Shown: positions 22,704-34,795, counted from the first letter of the stretch. The stretch is 64,000 bases of DNA from Zea mays (GCF_902167145.1 NC_050101.1:111133789-111197788), one strand, 5' to 3'. Made by a program: numbers and translations. Notes: generated by a model not told the origin, from the sequence alone.

Positions 22704-24254
22704 TGTCGGCGTTTCGAGACCGGGGGGTCCCTGGGCCGACGAGTAAACTGTCGCCGCGTGCCCCAGCCCAGATGGGTCGGCGCGAGATGGAGCGTGAAGG
22801 GGGGAAACAAAGGAGGGAGACCGGCAAAAGGGGAAACTCGCGGCCTTCGTGTTGTCCTGCGCCCAGGTCGGGTGCACTTGCAGTAGGGGGTTACAAGTGT
22901 CCGCGTAGGGAGAGAGCGAGGGACTCTACGCGTCGCCCCGTCCTCCCGTGCGGCCAACCCTCTCTAAGAGGGCCCTGGTCCTTCCTTTTATAGGCGTAAG
23001 GAGAGGATCCAGGTGTACAATGGGGGTGTAGCAGTGTGCTAACGTGTCTAGCGGAGGAGAGCTAGCGCCCTAAGTACATGCCATCGTGGCAGCCGGAGGG
23101 GTTTTGGCACCCGGTTCGTGTGGTGTCGTGGCCGTCGGAGGAGCGCTGGAGCCTGGTGGAGGGACAGCTTTTGGGGCTGTCAAGTCCTTGCTGACGTCCT
23201 CCTGCTTCTGTAAGGGGGCTGAGAGCCACCATCGTCATGGAGCGTGCGGGGCGCCATCATTACTTATCTGGCGGAGCGAGCCAGATGGGACGCCGGTCTT
23301 GTTTCCTGCAGCCTGAGTCAGCTTGGGGTAGGGTAATGATGGCGCCTCCTGTTGACGTGGTCGGTCTGTGCCCTCGGTTGGGCGATGTGGAGGCTCCTCC
23401 GAGGTCGAGGTCGAGTCTGTCTTCCGAGGCCGAGGTCGAGTCCGAGCCACTAGGTCGAGCGAGGCGGAGACCGTCGGCTGAGGCCAGGGCTGAGTCTGAG
23501 CCCTGGGGTCGGGCGAAGCGGAGTTCGTCGTCTTCAGGGGCTGAGCCCGAGTCCGAGCCCTGGGTCGGGCGGAGCGGAGTTCACTGTCTTCAGGGGCCGA
23601 GCCCGAGTCCGAGTCCGAGCCCTGGGTCGAGTGGAGCGGAGTTCGCCATCATCCGGGGCTTAGCCCGAGTCCGAGTCCTAGGTCGGGCGGAGCGGAGTTC
23701 GCCGTCTTCCGGGGCTTAGCCCGAGTCCGAGCCCTGGGTCGGGCGGAGCGGAGTTTCCTATGGTGCCTGAGGCCGGGCCTGACAGCCTGTCAGCCTCACT
23801 CTGTCAAGTGGCACAGCAGTCGGAGCGGCGCAGGTGGCGCTGTCCTCTTGTCAGGCCGGTCAGTGGAGTGGCGAAGTGACTGCGGTCACTTCGGCTCTGT
23901 CGACTGGAGGACGTGCGTCAGGATAAAGGTGTCAGGCCACCATTGCATTAAATGCCCCTGCGATTTGGTCGGTTGGCGTGGTTATCTGGCCGGGGTTGCT
24001 TCTTGGCGAAGACTGGGCCTCGGGCGAGCCGGAGGTATGTTCGTCGCTGGAGGGGGGCCTCGGGCGAGACGGAGATCCTCCGGGGTCGGCTGCCCTTGCC
24101 CGAGGCTGGGCTTGGGCGAGGCGTGATCGAGTCTCTCGAATGGACTGATCCCAGACTTAGTCGCACCCATCAGGCCTTTGCAGCTTTGTGCTGATGGGGG
24201 TTACCAGCTGAGAATTTGGAGTCTTGAGGGTACCCCTAATTATGGTCCCCGACA
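22704..24254 (-). repeat. 5' LTR of the Huck-like element (in element sense)
   Basis: 1551 bp and homologous to 10513-12115. The tandem 56-bp array is at about 23506-23755 with four full units. As the upstream LTR it holds the element promoter. The terminal dinucleotides are intact and the duplication CCTTT follows at 24255-24259. Confidence 0.92.
22984..22992 (-). promoter_or_regulatory. TATA box in the 5' LTR of the Huck-like element
   Basis: TATAAAAGG in element sense, about 290 bp before the LTR end, with GC-rich flanks. Its position and match to the plant TATA consensus make it the likely core promoter. Confidence 0.6.
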
Positions 24255-24438
24255 CCTTTTAAATGCACTACTTGCAATTCGAAAGGAGGTCCACCTGATG
24301 GAGCAGGATGCAATAGAGAGCAAAGCAAGGTCAGACCCAGAGAAGGAGAGGATGGAGGAAGAAATTAAACTTGTGGAGCCTATCAACCCAGTTCCTAGAC
24401 AATTTCCTTTCACCCCCTACCTCACCAGAATTGTATGA

Positions 24439-24742
24439 GGCCAGTGACAAAGACTCGTACGACTCCGACAGGTCCACTAGGTATAGCATTTGGAACCTGT
24501 AATTGTGGTTGGTTGACCAAGGTCTTAGTAGTACTAATGCATCCAAATAAATAGGACTTTCTGTGTTATGTCTGTGATGCATGGGTAACCGATGTACGAA
24601 TGGTTGAACCTTATGTTCCTTTTGTATTAAACATATGTGGAATGCTGGAACCTTATGTTCCTTTTCTATAAACTGTCATCTTTCTACTTCAAGTTTGTTA
24701 TATGTCGTCCACATTAATTTATTGCTGTATTTCATTCCTAGA
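24439..24742 (+). other. Spacer between the unknown ORF and ORF1 of the Harbinger element
   Basis: Possible 3' UTR of the first ORF. It has an imperfect direct repeat (GAACCTTATGTTCCTTTT at about 24605-24622 and 24649-24666), then a T-rich tract and an AG directly before the ORF1 ATG, which could be an intron end in the ORF1 leader. Confidence 0.4.
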
Positions 24743-25801
24743 ATGGCTGACAACAACAGAAACACACCTATTCGTCGTACTGGTGCTAGCCCCAATACAG
24801 GTAACCAGATTTTTCCCCCACCTATGTGGGAACCTCAGTTGTGGCAGGGCCAAGGTGTAGACCCAACCCATCCTTCTACATTTACTAGTCCTACATCCCA
24901 GATGACCAATCCTAACTGGTCCCAGGGAGCTAATGACACATCTTCATATCCCTTTAGGAATGCATGGAACCCATATTTCGGTATGATGAATCCTGGGGGT
25001 CCTCCACCACAAACATCATTTGCTCAACCCCAGTTTGTAGTACCCACTCCATGTCCCCCCCCCCGTTTATACCCATGTCACCAACCAGACTGATCCTATC
25101 AATTTTGAATCAGAAGCCGAGCACAGTGTCCAGGAAGTTAACAGCCCTACCAAACCTACAGACACACCTGGGACAGTTAGGAGGACTAAGGAACAGAACT
25201 TTAAACCTGATAAAGACCTTTTGCTTTGCAAAACTTGGCTAGAGATTACTAGTGACCCAGTCATTAGCACAGGGCAGAGGAAGGAGGGGTTATGGGCTAG
25301 AATTGAGAAAAGGTACAATGAACTTAGAGGTGAGTATCCAATGAGACTTAATAGGGCTTTGAGCAGCAGATGGGACAAAATAAGAGGTGAAACAGGCAAA
25401 TTTGCTGGATTCTATGCTAGAGTCCTCAGGGAAAACCAGAGTGGCCTAACAGATAACGATAAGGTACAATTACATTCCTTCCTACTTCTTCATTTCTGCT
25501 GGCATTATAGTGTAGTTACTGTTATTCGTGAGCTCACAAATTTGTTTTATTGTTGTGTAGACTTCGAAAGCTGCAACTCTATATGCTAGCTCACAGAAAA
25601 AGCCTTTTCATTTCATGCATTGCTGGACGCGCCTAAAAAATGAACCGAAATGGGATGCCATGGTTCATGGAACACCCTGGAGAGGCCAAGCGGGAATGGA
25701 GCCTGTTGGTAGTCGTGCACCATCAGGTTCAGTGAATGATCTTGAAGATGAGGAAGGGGGTTCAAAAGGAAAGAGGCCATTAGGACGTGACTCCACGAAA
25801 G

Positions 25802-28507
25802 TGTAACGCCCCGAATTTTGCAGTTGAATTTTTTCTTTTCTTTACTCGCCAAAATTCGGGCGTTACCTTTTCCTTTTCTTTTTCCCCTCGCTAAACCTTG
25901 ACCTTTTCCAAAGTTCTAGCGGGATTCGGTTTGGATCTCCCGTGTAGGAAAAACCCTAAATACTTTATGCTGTTTGATGCACCATGCCGAACCTTGCATT
26001 TCTTTTGATTGCTTTGAAAGCGCAATTGCATTCATGTAGAAAGATCGGATTTCGAAAATGTGGAGAAGATCTTTTCTTTCTTTTTTCTCCCTCTCTTTTT
26101 TCTCTCCTCTTTTTCTCTCTCCCCCGCGCCGTGGGCCGACCCCGGCCGGCCCAGGCCCCTGCGCGCCCCCCCCTTGGGCCCAATAGGCCCAGCCGCCCCC
26201 CCCCTCTTTCCCTTATTCCCTAACCCTCTCCCCCCTCATTTTTTCCCTCTCTCTCCCTAAGCCGCCGCCCCTACCCCTGCCCTACCCGCCCCCTGCCCTA
26301 GGTCGCCGCGCCGCCCCCTGCCGCCGGCCGCCCCTCGCCGTCGATCCCCGACACCGGTGAGCCCCCCTCCTCTCTCTCTCCCTCCTCCCTCTCTCCCCTC
26401 TCCTCCCTCCCCTTCCCCTCGCCGCTCGGCCCCATGGCCGGTTCGGCCGCCCGCCCCACCCCGCCGGCTCGGCCGCTCGGCCGCCCCGCGCCCTGCCCCG
26501 CGCCCTGCCCCGCGCCCCTGCGCGCCCAGCGGCTCGGCCGCCCCGCCCCCTGCTCGGCCGGCTCGGCCGCCCCCTGCGCCGCCCGCCCTCGCCAGCCCGG
26601 CCGCCCGCCGCCGGCTCAGCCGCCCGGCCAGCCCCGGCCGCGCCCGCGCCCGCGCCCCGCCTAGGGCCGGTTCAACCGCCCTAGGGCCGGTTCAACCGCC
26701 CCCCCCCCTTCTGTTTTTTTTATTTTTTTATTTACTTTCTGTGATCATAATTACTGTATTTTAAGTAGGCTAATCACTGTTCATGCTATGGGAAAATAGG
26801 AAGTTTAATTTAAAATTCCGTTATGTTATTGATTCACGTAGTTAATTGTTTACCCTGTGCAATGTTGATCAACTAAAAGTGATTAGGTTTCCATCAGTAT
26901 ATATAAATATATATAACAGAATTATTTTGTTAAAAACCAATTGTGTCATTAGTGCATAAGATTTAACCCCCTGCGAGACCTTTCCCCGTTTCTTTCTAAC
27001 CATAACAAATGCGTTATCGAATGTCATACTTGATGCATATTCGCTTTATTTGTTATCTTGTATGGTGTACTGTTCTTTTTTATTAAATATGTGGATGTAT
27101 GTATGTATGTTTGCGCTCGCATAGAGAACGATCCGGTCGAAGAGCCCGAGGAATTCGCAGGAGAAGCCCCTGAGCAGCAGTCGTTTGGTGGAGGCAAGTG
27201 TCCTTTGACCTATCTCTGTCCTATTCATTCTTTAATTCACCTCCCGCATTACACATTTATACCTAAGGATTGACTAGCTTTTGTTATCCATGTCCTTGTT
27301 TACCTATTTGGGTCGGATTATTACTACTTAGTCTGATGCTATTGCTCAACTCTAATCAATGAACATGATGTGATTATCTATGATACGCTGTTTTCCCGTT
27401 CTTCTTTATGATTATACTTGTGGTTTTCAAGGGGACTCGAGCGGTTTCTCGAGTGCCTCTCCGTAAGGACCTGTTCTATGGATGACCGCCCGGGAAAACA
27501 GTGCAACCATGAGGGTGGAATGGGGTGCCCTTAGCTGAATAATTAGAGGATCCGGGGTGTAGTTCACTTAGCCGTCGTGCCGTCAATGGGGCTCGGTGTA
27601 TGCGGCTCGCTCTGCCAAGTTTGGGTTCGCCCCTTGGGGAGGAGTGCGGTGCATTTAGGAAACCTAACGGGTGGCTACAGCCCCGGGGAATCTTTGTAAA
27701 GGCTACGTAGTGAAACCCTGCCTATTCACCTTGGTAGTGTTTAAGGGTTTGATCGGCCCGAGGCAAGAGGGAATCACGGCTTGTGGGTAAAGTGCACAAC
27801 CTCTGCAGAGTGTTATGAAACTGATATATCAGCCGTGCTCGCGGTTATGAGCGGCCAAGGGAGCTCCAGTGATTAGTGGTACTTGATCAGAGACATTGTG
27901 GTACAGGTGGTTATGAGATTGATGGTTTTGGTTATGACTATGGTGCTGGTAAGTGGTATTCTTTCCGTTTGGAAAGGGTACATCGGGTTAATAACTTGGG
28001 TAATGCTAAAACTTGGCTTTCTACTAGTAAATAATAATCTGACCAACTAAAAGCAACTGCTTGACTTATCCCCACATAAAGCTAGTCCACTACAGCCAAA
28101 CAGGATACTTGCTGAGTATGTTGATGTGTACTCACCCTTGCTCTACACACCAAACCCCCCCCAGGTTGTCAGCATTGCAACCACTGCTCAGGCGAAGATG
28201 AAGCTGTGGAAGGAGACTTCCAGGAGTTCCAAGATTACGACGAGTTCTAGGTGTGGGTTAGCGGCAACCCCCAGTCGGCTGCCTGTGAAGGCCGCGGTTA
28301 TCTACGTTTCTTTTCCGCACTTTGATTTATTGTAAGGACTATATGGACGTCTCAGACGTATGATGTAATCGACTATTATCCCTTTTTAATACTATTTTGA
28401 GCACTGTGTGATGATGTCCATATTATGTAACTGCTGTGTACGTGAATAACTGATCCTGTCACGTACATGGTTCGCATTCGGTTTGCCTTCTAAAACCGGG
28501 TGTGACA
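25802..28507 (+). repeat. 5' LTR of the chromovirus
   Basis: 2706 bp. It opens with an internal inverted motif (CCCCGAATTTTG ... CAAAATTCGGGCG at 25810-25863). It then has a pyrimidine-rich and extremely GC-rich segment (26070-26710) followed by AT-rich sequence. Proline/alanine-rich frames in the GC-rich part (for example 26357-26764) are repeated in the other LTR and are not credible genes. I could not place a TATA box with confidence. Confidence 0.93.
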
Positions 28508-28511
28508 TAAG

Positions 28512-28529
28512 TGGTATCAAAGCCGTGCT
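28512..28529 (+). other. Primer binding site of the chromovirus
   Basis: TGGTATCAAAGCCGTGCT starts four bases after the 5' LTR. TGGTATCA(G/A)AGC is the usual site complementary to the initiator methionine tRNA 3' end. Confidence 0.85.
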
Positions 28530-28768
28530 GACTGTAGGACCGCTAACCTAGAGTAGAATGGTCGTTCTAAGGATTATAGACCTCTGTCTCTTCCTTGACT
28601 TTGATATCCCTTCAAAAAGTTGGTCATACTGACCAAACCTATGTTCTACTACATATTATACCTTGCTGAAAATTATGTTTTATTCTGATCCTTCATTTAC
28701 TTATGATTCATTACTTGCTGGTCATATTAATTCTGTTCTCACCCTTTTGCTTGCGATGTCTTTTGTAG

Positions 28769-29782
28769 ATGGCTCGACTTAGACACACTGCACGAAAGTC
28801 AGTCATCCCTTTCTTACCCTCCCGCCTTGCTGAGCGTCCGCTTCGCCGTCCCGTGGCCGGACAGTCCAGCCACTTGGAGAGACTACACCACCGCCTGCGT
28901 GAGGAGCAGGAGCGTCGACGACAGGAGCAGCAGAGCTCTTCCCTCTCGCTCCACCAGGAGATAGAGTCTGTGAGGAGCTGCTCCCCTGTGCTTCCTCTGG
29001 AGCCGCCCCCTGCACCACCACTGGGCGTCCCAGCTTCTGGAGTAGCTGCTGGAGGAGACCCAGACGACGGAGGTGGCGACGACAGCTCGAGCCACGACAC
29101 CGACTTCTCTGCTAACCCTGAGCCGGAAGGATGGGTTGCTCGACCCATCACTCGCGACGCTGCTCGCGGGTGTCACTTCCATGATGCGCTCGACACCCTG
29201 CTACGTCGGGCATTTGACCGGCATACTTGGTCCGTCGAGTATCGCTGTGTGGTCTACCAGCATAGTCGCGGGGTCTACCCGGACCGCTGGGAGGCGACTT
29301 GCTTGGTGCGCTGCCCGGAGGACAGTCTCCAGGGTGCAGAGGCCTGTTCAGAGCACTATTCTATCTCTGAGCGGGACTCAGCTGAGGCAGCCATGCAAGA
29401 TGCTGCACGGCGTGCGCTTTCGCACTACTGCTCGGTTTTCGGTGGGGCAGCTGACGGTCTTGACCTGAAGTATTACCCCCGCCGTTCATCTGGCAGCACA
29501 GGAGGCGTGATTGTCTCACCTGTCGGTGAGGGCAATCCTAGGTTGAGCAGCACAGTCAACCTAGCCGCCGTGCTAAACACGGAGCTGGACCATGCACTAG
29601 ACGAGCTGAGTAGGGCTCGTGCTGAGATCGCCCTGCTGCGGGCTGAGCGCGCGGAACGTCGTTATCTGGACGGTGGTTCCCCCGCTCCCGTTGGGACTCA
29701 GCACCCGTACCGCTCACCTCAGCGTGGACACCAGTCTTATGGCAATCCCGACTGCAAGACCAAGATAAACCTAGAACCATAG
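28769..29782 (+). CDS. ORF0-like leader protein of the chromovirus (337 aa)
   Basis: An intact frame between the primer site and gag, starting MARLRHTARKSV and ending KTKINLEP. An extra ORF before gag is known in rice RIRE3/RIRE8-type elements; its function is not established. The N-terminal third is Arg-rich (HRLREEQERRRQEQQ) and then Pro/Gly/Asp-rich. The middle (about residues 130-235) looks folded: FHDALDTLLRRAF, SVEYRCVVYQHSRGVYP, WEATCLVRCPED, then SAEAAMQDAARRALSHYCSV. That strand-strand-strand-helix arrangement, with an Ala-rich final helix, recalls a double-stranded-RNA-binding fold, which is my inference only. A heptad-like ELDHALDELSRARAEIALLR near the end suggests a short coiled coil. 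Confidence 0.75.
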   Translation: MARLRHTARKSVIPFLPSRLAERPLRRPVAGQSSHLERLHHRLREEQERRRQEQQSSSLSLHQEIESVRSCSPVLPLEPPPAPPLGVPASGVAAGGDPDDGGGDDSSSHDTDFSANPEPEGWVARPITRDAARGCHFHDALDTLLRRAFDRHTWSVEYRCVVYQHSRGVYPDRWEATCLVRCPEDSLQGAEACSEHYSISERDSAEAAMQDAARRALSHYCSVFGGAADGLDLKYYPRRSSGSTGGVIVSPVGEGNPRLSSTVNLAAVLNTELDHALDELSRARAEIALLRAERAERRYLDGGSPAPVGTQHPYRSPQRGHQSYGNPDCKTKINLEP

Positions 29783-30189
29783 ATCGTTAGAGTTGGATCT
29801 TGTAATTAATACGAAATAAATATATACATAGAAGCTTCAGTCTTAGCGTTAGTCTCGGTCTTAGTTAGTTTTAGTTAGACAGGGTAGTTTGCTATATCCT
29901 GTGCATTTATGTTTGTCATGATGAACTATGTTTGGTTTGGATCTTTGTAATGATTGTCACCAGAGTGTGGGTATCCCCTGCATTTTGGTTTACATACTAT
30001 GTCAATAAAGTTAGTTATATAGTTGGGAAACCCATTATTCTCCTTTCCTCTTTATCTGAGAAGCTGTGTGGTCTGTGTTGGAGATCAGTGAAGATGCTCA
30101 TCTGTTCAGTGCTGTTGGAGAATTCTATACTCTTTTCTTATGCTGCAAGCTTTGCCAGATCAGTTCTGATGTGTGGTCGCATTCTGCAG

Positions 30190-33100
30190 ATGTCAGAGAA
30201 CAGGCGTAGAGGAGGAAGGCGTGCTCAGCAGGAGCGAGCCGCTCCGCAGGATGAGGTGCCCCAGCAGCAGCACCTGCCGCCCCCGCCCCCGATGTCGATC
30301 GAGCAGATGTTTCTGATGCAGACTCAGGCAGTTCAAGCCATCGGTCAGACTCTGGCCGCCATTCAGCAGCAGCAGCAGCAGCAACAGCAGCAAGCACCAC
30401 CCCAGCCTCAGATGCCTCAGATGCCTAGAGACAAGCGTGCTGAATTCATGAGAGGTCATCCACCAACGTTCGCTCACTCTTCTGACCCCATGGATGCTGA
30501 AGATTGGCTGCGCACTGTGGAGCGGGAGTTGCATACCGCTCAGTGCGATGACCGGGAGAAAGTCTTGTATGGTCCCCGTCTGTTGAGAGGAGCAGCCCAG
30601 TCATGGTGGGAGTCTTACCTCGCCACCCATGCCAACCCCGACACCATCACCTGGGAAGAATTCAGAGGTAGCTTTCGTCAGTACCATGTCCCTGCAGGTC
30701 TGATGACAGTGAAGAAGGAGGAGTTCCTGGCCCTTAAGCAAGGGCCATTGTCTGTCAGTGAGTACCGGGACAGGTTTCTGCAATTGTCTCGCTATGCTCC
30801 TGAAGATGTCAACACCGACGCCAAGCGACAGTACCGTTTCCTGAGAGGCTTGGTTGACCCTCTGCAGTATCAGCTGATGAACCACACTTTCCCGACATTC
30901 CAGCACCTGATTGATAGAGCGATCATGACAGAAAGGAAGCGTAAGGAGATGGAAGATCGTAAGCGCAAGATCAGTGGACCCCAGCCTGGAAGCAGCAGCC
31001 GCCCTCGTTTTTCAGGCAATCAACCTCAGCAGTTCAGGCAGAACCAGCGTCCACCTCAGCAGCATCAGCAGCGTCAGCAGTATCAGCAGTTCCAAAGGCA
31101 GTATCCTCAGAATCAGTACCAGAACCGTCAGAGCAATCAGTCAGGAGGTCAGTTTCAGAAGCAGAATCAGCAAGCACCTCGCCTTCCTGCCCCAGCAAAT
31201 CAGCAGAACAGTCAGGCAGCACCAGCTCAGGTTGGAAACAGAGCATGTTTCCACTGTGGAGAGCAAGGCCACTGGGTGATGCAATGTCCGAAGAAGGCAG
31301 CCCAGCAGCAGTCAGGCCCCAATGCCCCAGCGAAGCAGAATGTGCCTCCGCCTGGAGCAGGCAACCGCCCTCAACAGCGCTATAATCATGGAAGGCTGAA
31401 CCATTTGGAAGCTGAAGCAGTTCAGGAGACCCCCGGCATGACAGTAGGTATGTTCCCAGTCGATTCCCATATTGCAGAAGTGTTATTTGATACTGGAGCA
31501 ACACATTCTTTCATTACTGCATCATGGGTAGAAGCACATAATCTTCCAATTACTACCATGTTAACCCCCATTCAAATTGACTCAGCCGGTGGTAGAATTC
31601 GAGCTGATAGCATTTGTTTAAATGTAAGTGTGGAAATAAGGGGGATAGCGTTTCCCGCCAACCTTATAGTAATGGGTACTCAGGGAATAGATGTCATCCT
31701 AGGGATGAATTGGTTAGATAAGTACCAGGCAATTATCAGTTGTGATAAAAGGACAATCAAGTTGGTGTCCCCACTAGGAGAGGAAGTGGTGACCGGGTTA
31801 GTCCCGCCTGAGCCAAAGAAAGGAAGTTGTTATCAGATGGCTGTCGATAGCAGTGAAGCAGACCCAATTGAGAGTATCAAGGTTGTGTCTGAATTCCCAG
31901 ATGTGTTTCCAAAGGATTTACCGGGTATGCCACCAGAGCGGAAAGTTGAATTTGCTATAGAGCTTCTTCCTGGAACCGCCCCTATCTTCAAGAGAGCTTA
32001 CAGAATATCTGGACCAGAGTTGGATGAACTTAAGAAGCAAATTGATGAGCTGTCAGAGAAAGGTTACATTCGGCCAAGCACCTCGCCTTGGGCCGCTCCT
32101 GTCTTGTTCGTAGAAAAGAAAGATGGTACTAAGAGGATGTGCATCGATTACCGAGCTTTGAATGAAGTCACGATCAAGAACAAGTATCCTTTGCCTAGAA
32201 TAGAAGATCTGTTCGACCAGTTGAGAGGAGCCAGTGTGTTCTCCAAGATCGATCTAAGGTCAGGTTATCATCAGCTCAGGATCCGACCTTCGGACATTCC
32301 GAAGACGGCATTCATTACCAAGTATGGTTTATATGAGTTCACAGTGATGTCTTTTGGTTTGACCAATGCGCCAGCATTCTTCATGAACTTGATGAACAGT
32401 GTATTCATGGATTATCTTGATAAGTTCGTGGTGGTATTCATTGATGACATTCTGGTTTATTCTCAAAGTGAAGAAGAGCATGCAGATCATTTGAGGATGG
32501 TATTGCAAAGATTGCGAGAGCACCAGTTGTATGCAAAGTTGAGCAAGTGTGAGTTCTGGATCAGTGAAGTCCTGTTCTTGGGTCACATAATCAACAAGGA
32601 AGGATTGGCTGTGGATCCGAAGAAAGTGGCAGACATTCTAAACTGGAAAGCGCCAACGGATGCTCGAGGAATCAAGAGCTTCATTGGAATGGCCGGATAT
32701 TATCGGCGATTCATTGAAGGGTTTTCGAAGATTGCGAAGCCAATGACAGCGTTGCTAGGCAACAAGGTTGAGTTCAAGTGGACCCAGAAATGCCAAGAGG
32801 CCTTTGAAGCGCTGAAAGAGAAGTTGACTACAGCGCCCGTCCTAGTCTTGCCCGATGTGCACAAGCCCTTCTCGGTGTATTGCGATGCTTGTTACACAGG
32901 TTTGGGATGTGTGTTGATGCAAGAGGGAAGAGTTGTGGCTTACTCGTCCCGACAGTTGAAGGTTCATGAGAAGAACTACCCAATCCATGATCTAGAGTTG
33001 GCAGCAGTGGTTCACGCACTGAAGACATGGAGGCACTATCTGTATGGACAGAAATGCGATGTTTACACAGACCACAAGAGTCTGAAGTACATATTCACTC

Positions 33101-34773
33101 AGTCAGAATTGAACATGAGGCAACGAAGATGGTTAGAATTGATCAAAGACTATGAGTTGGAGATTCACTACCATCCAGGAAAAGCGAACGTAGTGGCAGA
33201 TGCTTTGAGCAGAAAGAGTCAAGTCAATCTGATGGTTGCTCGCCCGATGCCTTATGAGTTGGCCAAGGAGTTTGACAGGTTGAGTCTCGGGTTTCTGAAC
33301 AATTCGCGAGGAATTACAGTTGAGTTGGAACCTACCTTGGAGCGCGAAATCAAAGAAGCGCAGAAGAATGATGAAAAGATCAGTGAGATTCGGCGATTGA
33401 TTCTAGATGGCAGAGGCAAAGATTTTCGAGAAGATGCAGAAGGTGTGGTATGGTTCAAAGACCGCTTGTGTGTTCCCAATGTCCAGTCTATTCGGGAGTT
33501 GATTCTTAAGGAAGCTCATGAGACAGCTTATTCGATTCACCCTGGCAGTGAGAAGATGTATCAGGATCTGAAGAAGAAATTCTGGTGGTACGGAATGAAA
33601 AGAGAAATCGCAGAGCATGTGGCTATGTGCGATAGTTGTCGAAGAATTAAGGCAGAACACCAGAGACCAGCTGGATTGTTGCAACCGTTGCAGATCCCTC
33701 AGTGGAAATGGGATGAAATTGGTATGGATTTCATAGTCGGATTGCCTCGCACTCGAGCCGGCTACGATTCCATTTGGGTAGTAGTGGACCGCTTGACCAA
33801 GTCAGCCCACTTCATACCTGTCAAGACCAACTACAACAGTGCAGTATTGGCAGAATTGTATATGTCTCGGATCGTCTGTCTTCATGGTGTGCCAAAGAAG
33901 ATAGTGTCAGACAGAGGAACGCAGTTCACCTCTCATTTCTGGCAGCAGTTGCATGAAGCCTTGGGCACGCATCTGAATTTCAGTTCAGCTTATCACCCGC
34001 AGACAGATGGTCAGACTGAAAGAACCAATCAAATTCTTGAAGATATGTTAAGAGCCTGTGCGTTGCAAGATCAGTCCGGATGGGACAAGCGATTGCCTTA
34101 TGCAGAGTTTTCCTATAACAACAGTTATCAGGCCAGTTTGAAGATGTCACCGTTTCAAGCGCTGTACGGAAGGAGTTGCAGAACTCCGTTGCAATGGGAT
34201 CAGCCTGGAGAGAAGCAGGTGTTCGGGCCAGATATTTTGCTTGAAGCCGAAGAGAACATCAAGATGGTCCGAGAGAATCTGAAGATAGCGCAATCAAGGC
34301 AGCGAAGCTATGCAGACACAAGAAGAAGAGAGCTGAGCTTTGAAGTCGGAGACTTTGTCTATCTGAAAGTGTCACCGATCAGAGGAGTCAGAAGGTTCGG
34401 AGTGAAAGGCAAGCTAGCACCCCGCTACATTGGTCCGTATCAGGTTCTTGCAAGACGAGGAGAAGTGGCTTATCAGCTCAGTTTGCCAGAGAATTTGTCT
34501 GCTGTGCATAATGTCTTTCATGTGTCTCAGTTGAAGAAGTGCTTGCGTGTGCCGGAAGAGCAGTTGCCAGTGGAAGGTCTTGAGGTCCAGGAGGACTTGA
34601 CCTACGTTGAGAAGCCAGCTCAGATCCTTGAGGTTGCAGATAGAGTCACCCGAAGGAAGACCGTCAGAATGTGCAAAGTCAGATGGAGTCACCACTCTGA
34701 AGAAGAAGCAACCTGGGAGCGTGAAGATGATCTGATGGCTAAGTACCCAGAGCTCTTTGCTAGCCAGCCCTGA
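30190..34773 (+). CDS. Gag-Pol polyprotein of the chromovirus (1527 aa, intact)
   Basis: The start chosen is [14 protein letters not shown] at 30190. The frame is open from 29932, but that upstream part is leader sequence. Domains in order: Gln-rich linker; gag capsid part (about residues 125-240; [31 protein letters not shown]); zinc knuckle [14 protein letters not shown] (about 353); protease [10 protein letters not shown] (about 433); reverse transcriptase with FIDDILVYS (about 750); RNase H ([41 protein letters not shown]); integrase with HHCC finger ([10 protein letters not shown] ... CDSCRR) and D-D-E residues ([27 protein letters not shown]); C-terminal chromodomain-like [17 protein letters not shown]. 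All visible catalytic residues are present with no stop or frameshift, so this copy may be autonomous. Confidence 0.93.
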   Translation: MSENRRRGGRRAQQERAAPQDEVPQQQHLPPPPPMSIEQMFLMQTQAVQAIGQTLAAIQQQQQQQQQQAPPQPQMPQMPRDKRAEFMRGHPPTFAHSSDPMDAEDWLRTVERELHTAQCDDREKVLYGPRLLRGAAQSWWESYLATHANPDTITWEEFRGSFRQYHVPAGLMTVKKEEFLALKQGPLSVSEYRDRFLQLSRYAPEDVNTDAKRQYRFLRGLVDPLQYQLMNHTFPTFQHLIDRAIMTERKRKEMEDRKRKISGPQPGSSSRPRFSGNQPQQFRQNQRPPQQHQQRQQYQQFQRQYPQNQYQNRQSNQSGGQFQKQNQQAPRLPAPANQQNSQAAPAQVGNRACFHCGEQGHWVMQCPKKAAQQQSGPNAPAKQNVPPPGAGNRPQQRYNHGRLNHLEAEAVQETPGMTVGMFPVDSHIAEVLFDTGATHSFITASWVEAHNLPITTMLTPIQIDSAGGRIRADSICLNVSVEIRGIAFPANLIVMGTQGIDVILGMNWLDKYQAIISCDKRTIKLVSPLGEEVVTGLVPPEPKKGSCYQMAVDSSEADPIESIKVVSEFPDVFPKDLPGMPPERKVEFAIELLPGTAPIFKRAYRISGPELDELKKQIDELSEKGYIRPSTSPWAAPVLFVEKKDGTKRMCIDYRALNEVTIKNKYPLPRIEDLFDQLRGASVFSKIDLRSGYHQLRIRPSDIPKTAFITKYGLYEFTVMSFGLTNAPAFFMNLMNSVFMDYLDKFVVVFIDDILVYSQSEEEHADHLRMVLQRLREHQLYAKLSKCEFWISEVLFLGHIINKEGLAVDPKKVADILNWKAPTDARGIKSFIGMAGYYRRFIEGFSKIAKPMTALLGNKVEFKWTQKCQEAFEALKEKLTTAPVLVLPDVHKPFSVYCDACYTGLGCVLMQEGRVVAYSSRQLKVHEKNYPIHDLELAAVVHALKTWRHYLYGQKCDVYTDHKSLKYIFTQSELNMRQRRWLELIKDYELEIHYHPGKANVVADALSRKSQVNLMVARPMPYELAKEFDRLSLGFLNNSRGITVELEPTLEREIKEAQKNDEKISEIRRLILDGRGKDFREDAEGVVWFKDRLCVPNVQSIRELILKEAHETAYSIHPGSEKMYQDLKKKFWWYGMKREIAEHVAMCDSCRRIKAEHQRPAGLLQPLQIPQWKWDEIGMDFIVGLPRTRAGYDSIWVVVDRLTKSAHFIPVKTNYNSAVLAELYMSRIVCLHGVPKKIVSDRGTQFTSHFWQQLHEALGTHLNFSSAYHPQTDGQTERTNQILEDMLRACALQDQSGWDKRLPYAEFSYNNSYQASLKMSPFQALYGRSCRTPLQWDQPGEKQVFGPDILLEAEENIKMVRENLKIAQSRQRSYADTRRRELSFEVGDFVYLKVSPIRGVRRFGVKGKLAPRYIGPYQVLARRGEVAYQLSLPENLSAVHNVFHVSQLKKCLRVPEEQLPVEGLEVQEDLTYVEKPAQILEVADRVTRRKTVRMCKVRWSHHSEEEATWEREDDLMAKYPELFASQP

Positions 34774-34795
34774 ATCTCGAGGGCGAGATTCTTTT

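Larger units (their letters stand above)
10513..24254 (-). mobile_element. Huck-like Ty3/gypsy (Tat-type) LTR retrotransposon, full-length but decayed
   Basis: A 13.7-kb element in minus orientation flanked by the 5-bp duplication CCTTT (10508-10512 and 24255-24259). In element sense its LTRs start TGTCGGGGACCATAATTAGG and end CGCCGACA. The 5' LTR is 22704-24254 and the 3' LTR is 10513-12115. A primer binding site follows the 5' LTR and a purine tract precedes the 3' LTR. One gag-pol frame runs 22643 to 16038, followed by about 3.9 kb of non-coding repeat-rich sequence. An archaeal-type second RNase H and the absence of a chromodomain place it in the Tat lineage. The family name Huck is from memory of the terminal sequence and is moderately sure. 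Confidence 0.9.
9083..24438 (+). pseudogene. Unrecognised ORF of the Harbinger element, split by the Huck-like insertion
   Basis: An open frame of unknown family. A first exon-like block 9083-9465 (Arg/Ser/Pro-rich) ends at a good donor (AAG/GTAAGC). A second block can start after CAAG at 10351 in matching phase and runs through MSSHDAKVLQNLVL and SYLEEAFRHLGDEHY to 10512, where the retroelement is inserted. After the duplicated CCTTT the same frame resumes at 24260 (NALLAIRKEVHLMEQ) and stops at 24436-24438. The last part is Glu/Lys-rich and probably helical. So the frame was open across the insertion point before the retroelement arrived. The splice join is inferred. I do not recognise the protein; it could be an extra transposon gene, a captured host gene or a 5' part of ORF1. 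Confidence 0.45.

Noticed and set aside
21651..22877. 408-codon minus-strand frame starting in an LTR
   Set aside because: The upstream ATG lies within the LTR and the frame crosses the primer binding site. I start gag at 22643 instead.
26357..26764. Pro/Ala/Arg-rich ORF in the chromovirus LTR (and its copy near 35369)
   Set aside because: It lies inside an LTR. It follows from extreme G+C and C-run length, and the frame is not kept between the two LTRs.
29932..30189. N-terminal extension of the chromovirus gag-pol frame
   Set aside because: The frame is open by chance in the leader. The composition changes at MSENRRRGG (30190), where related gag proteins begin.
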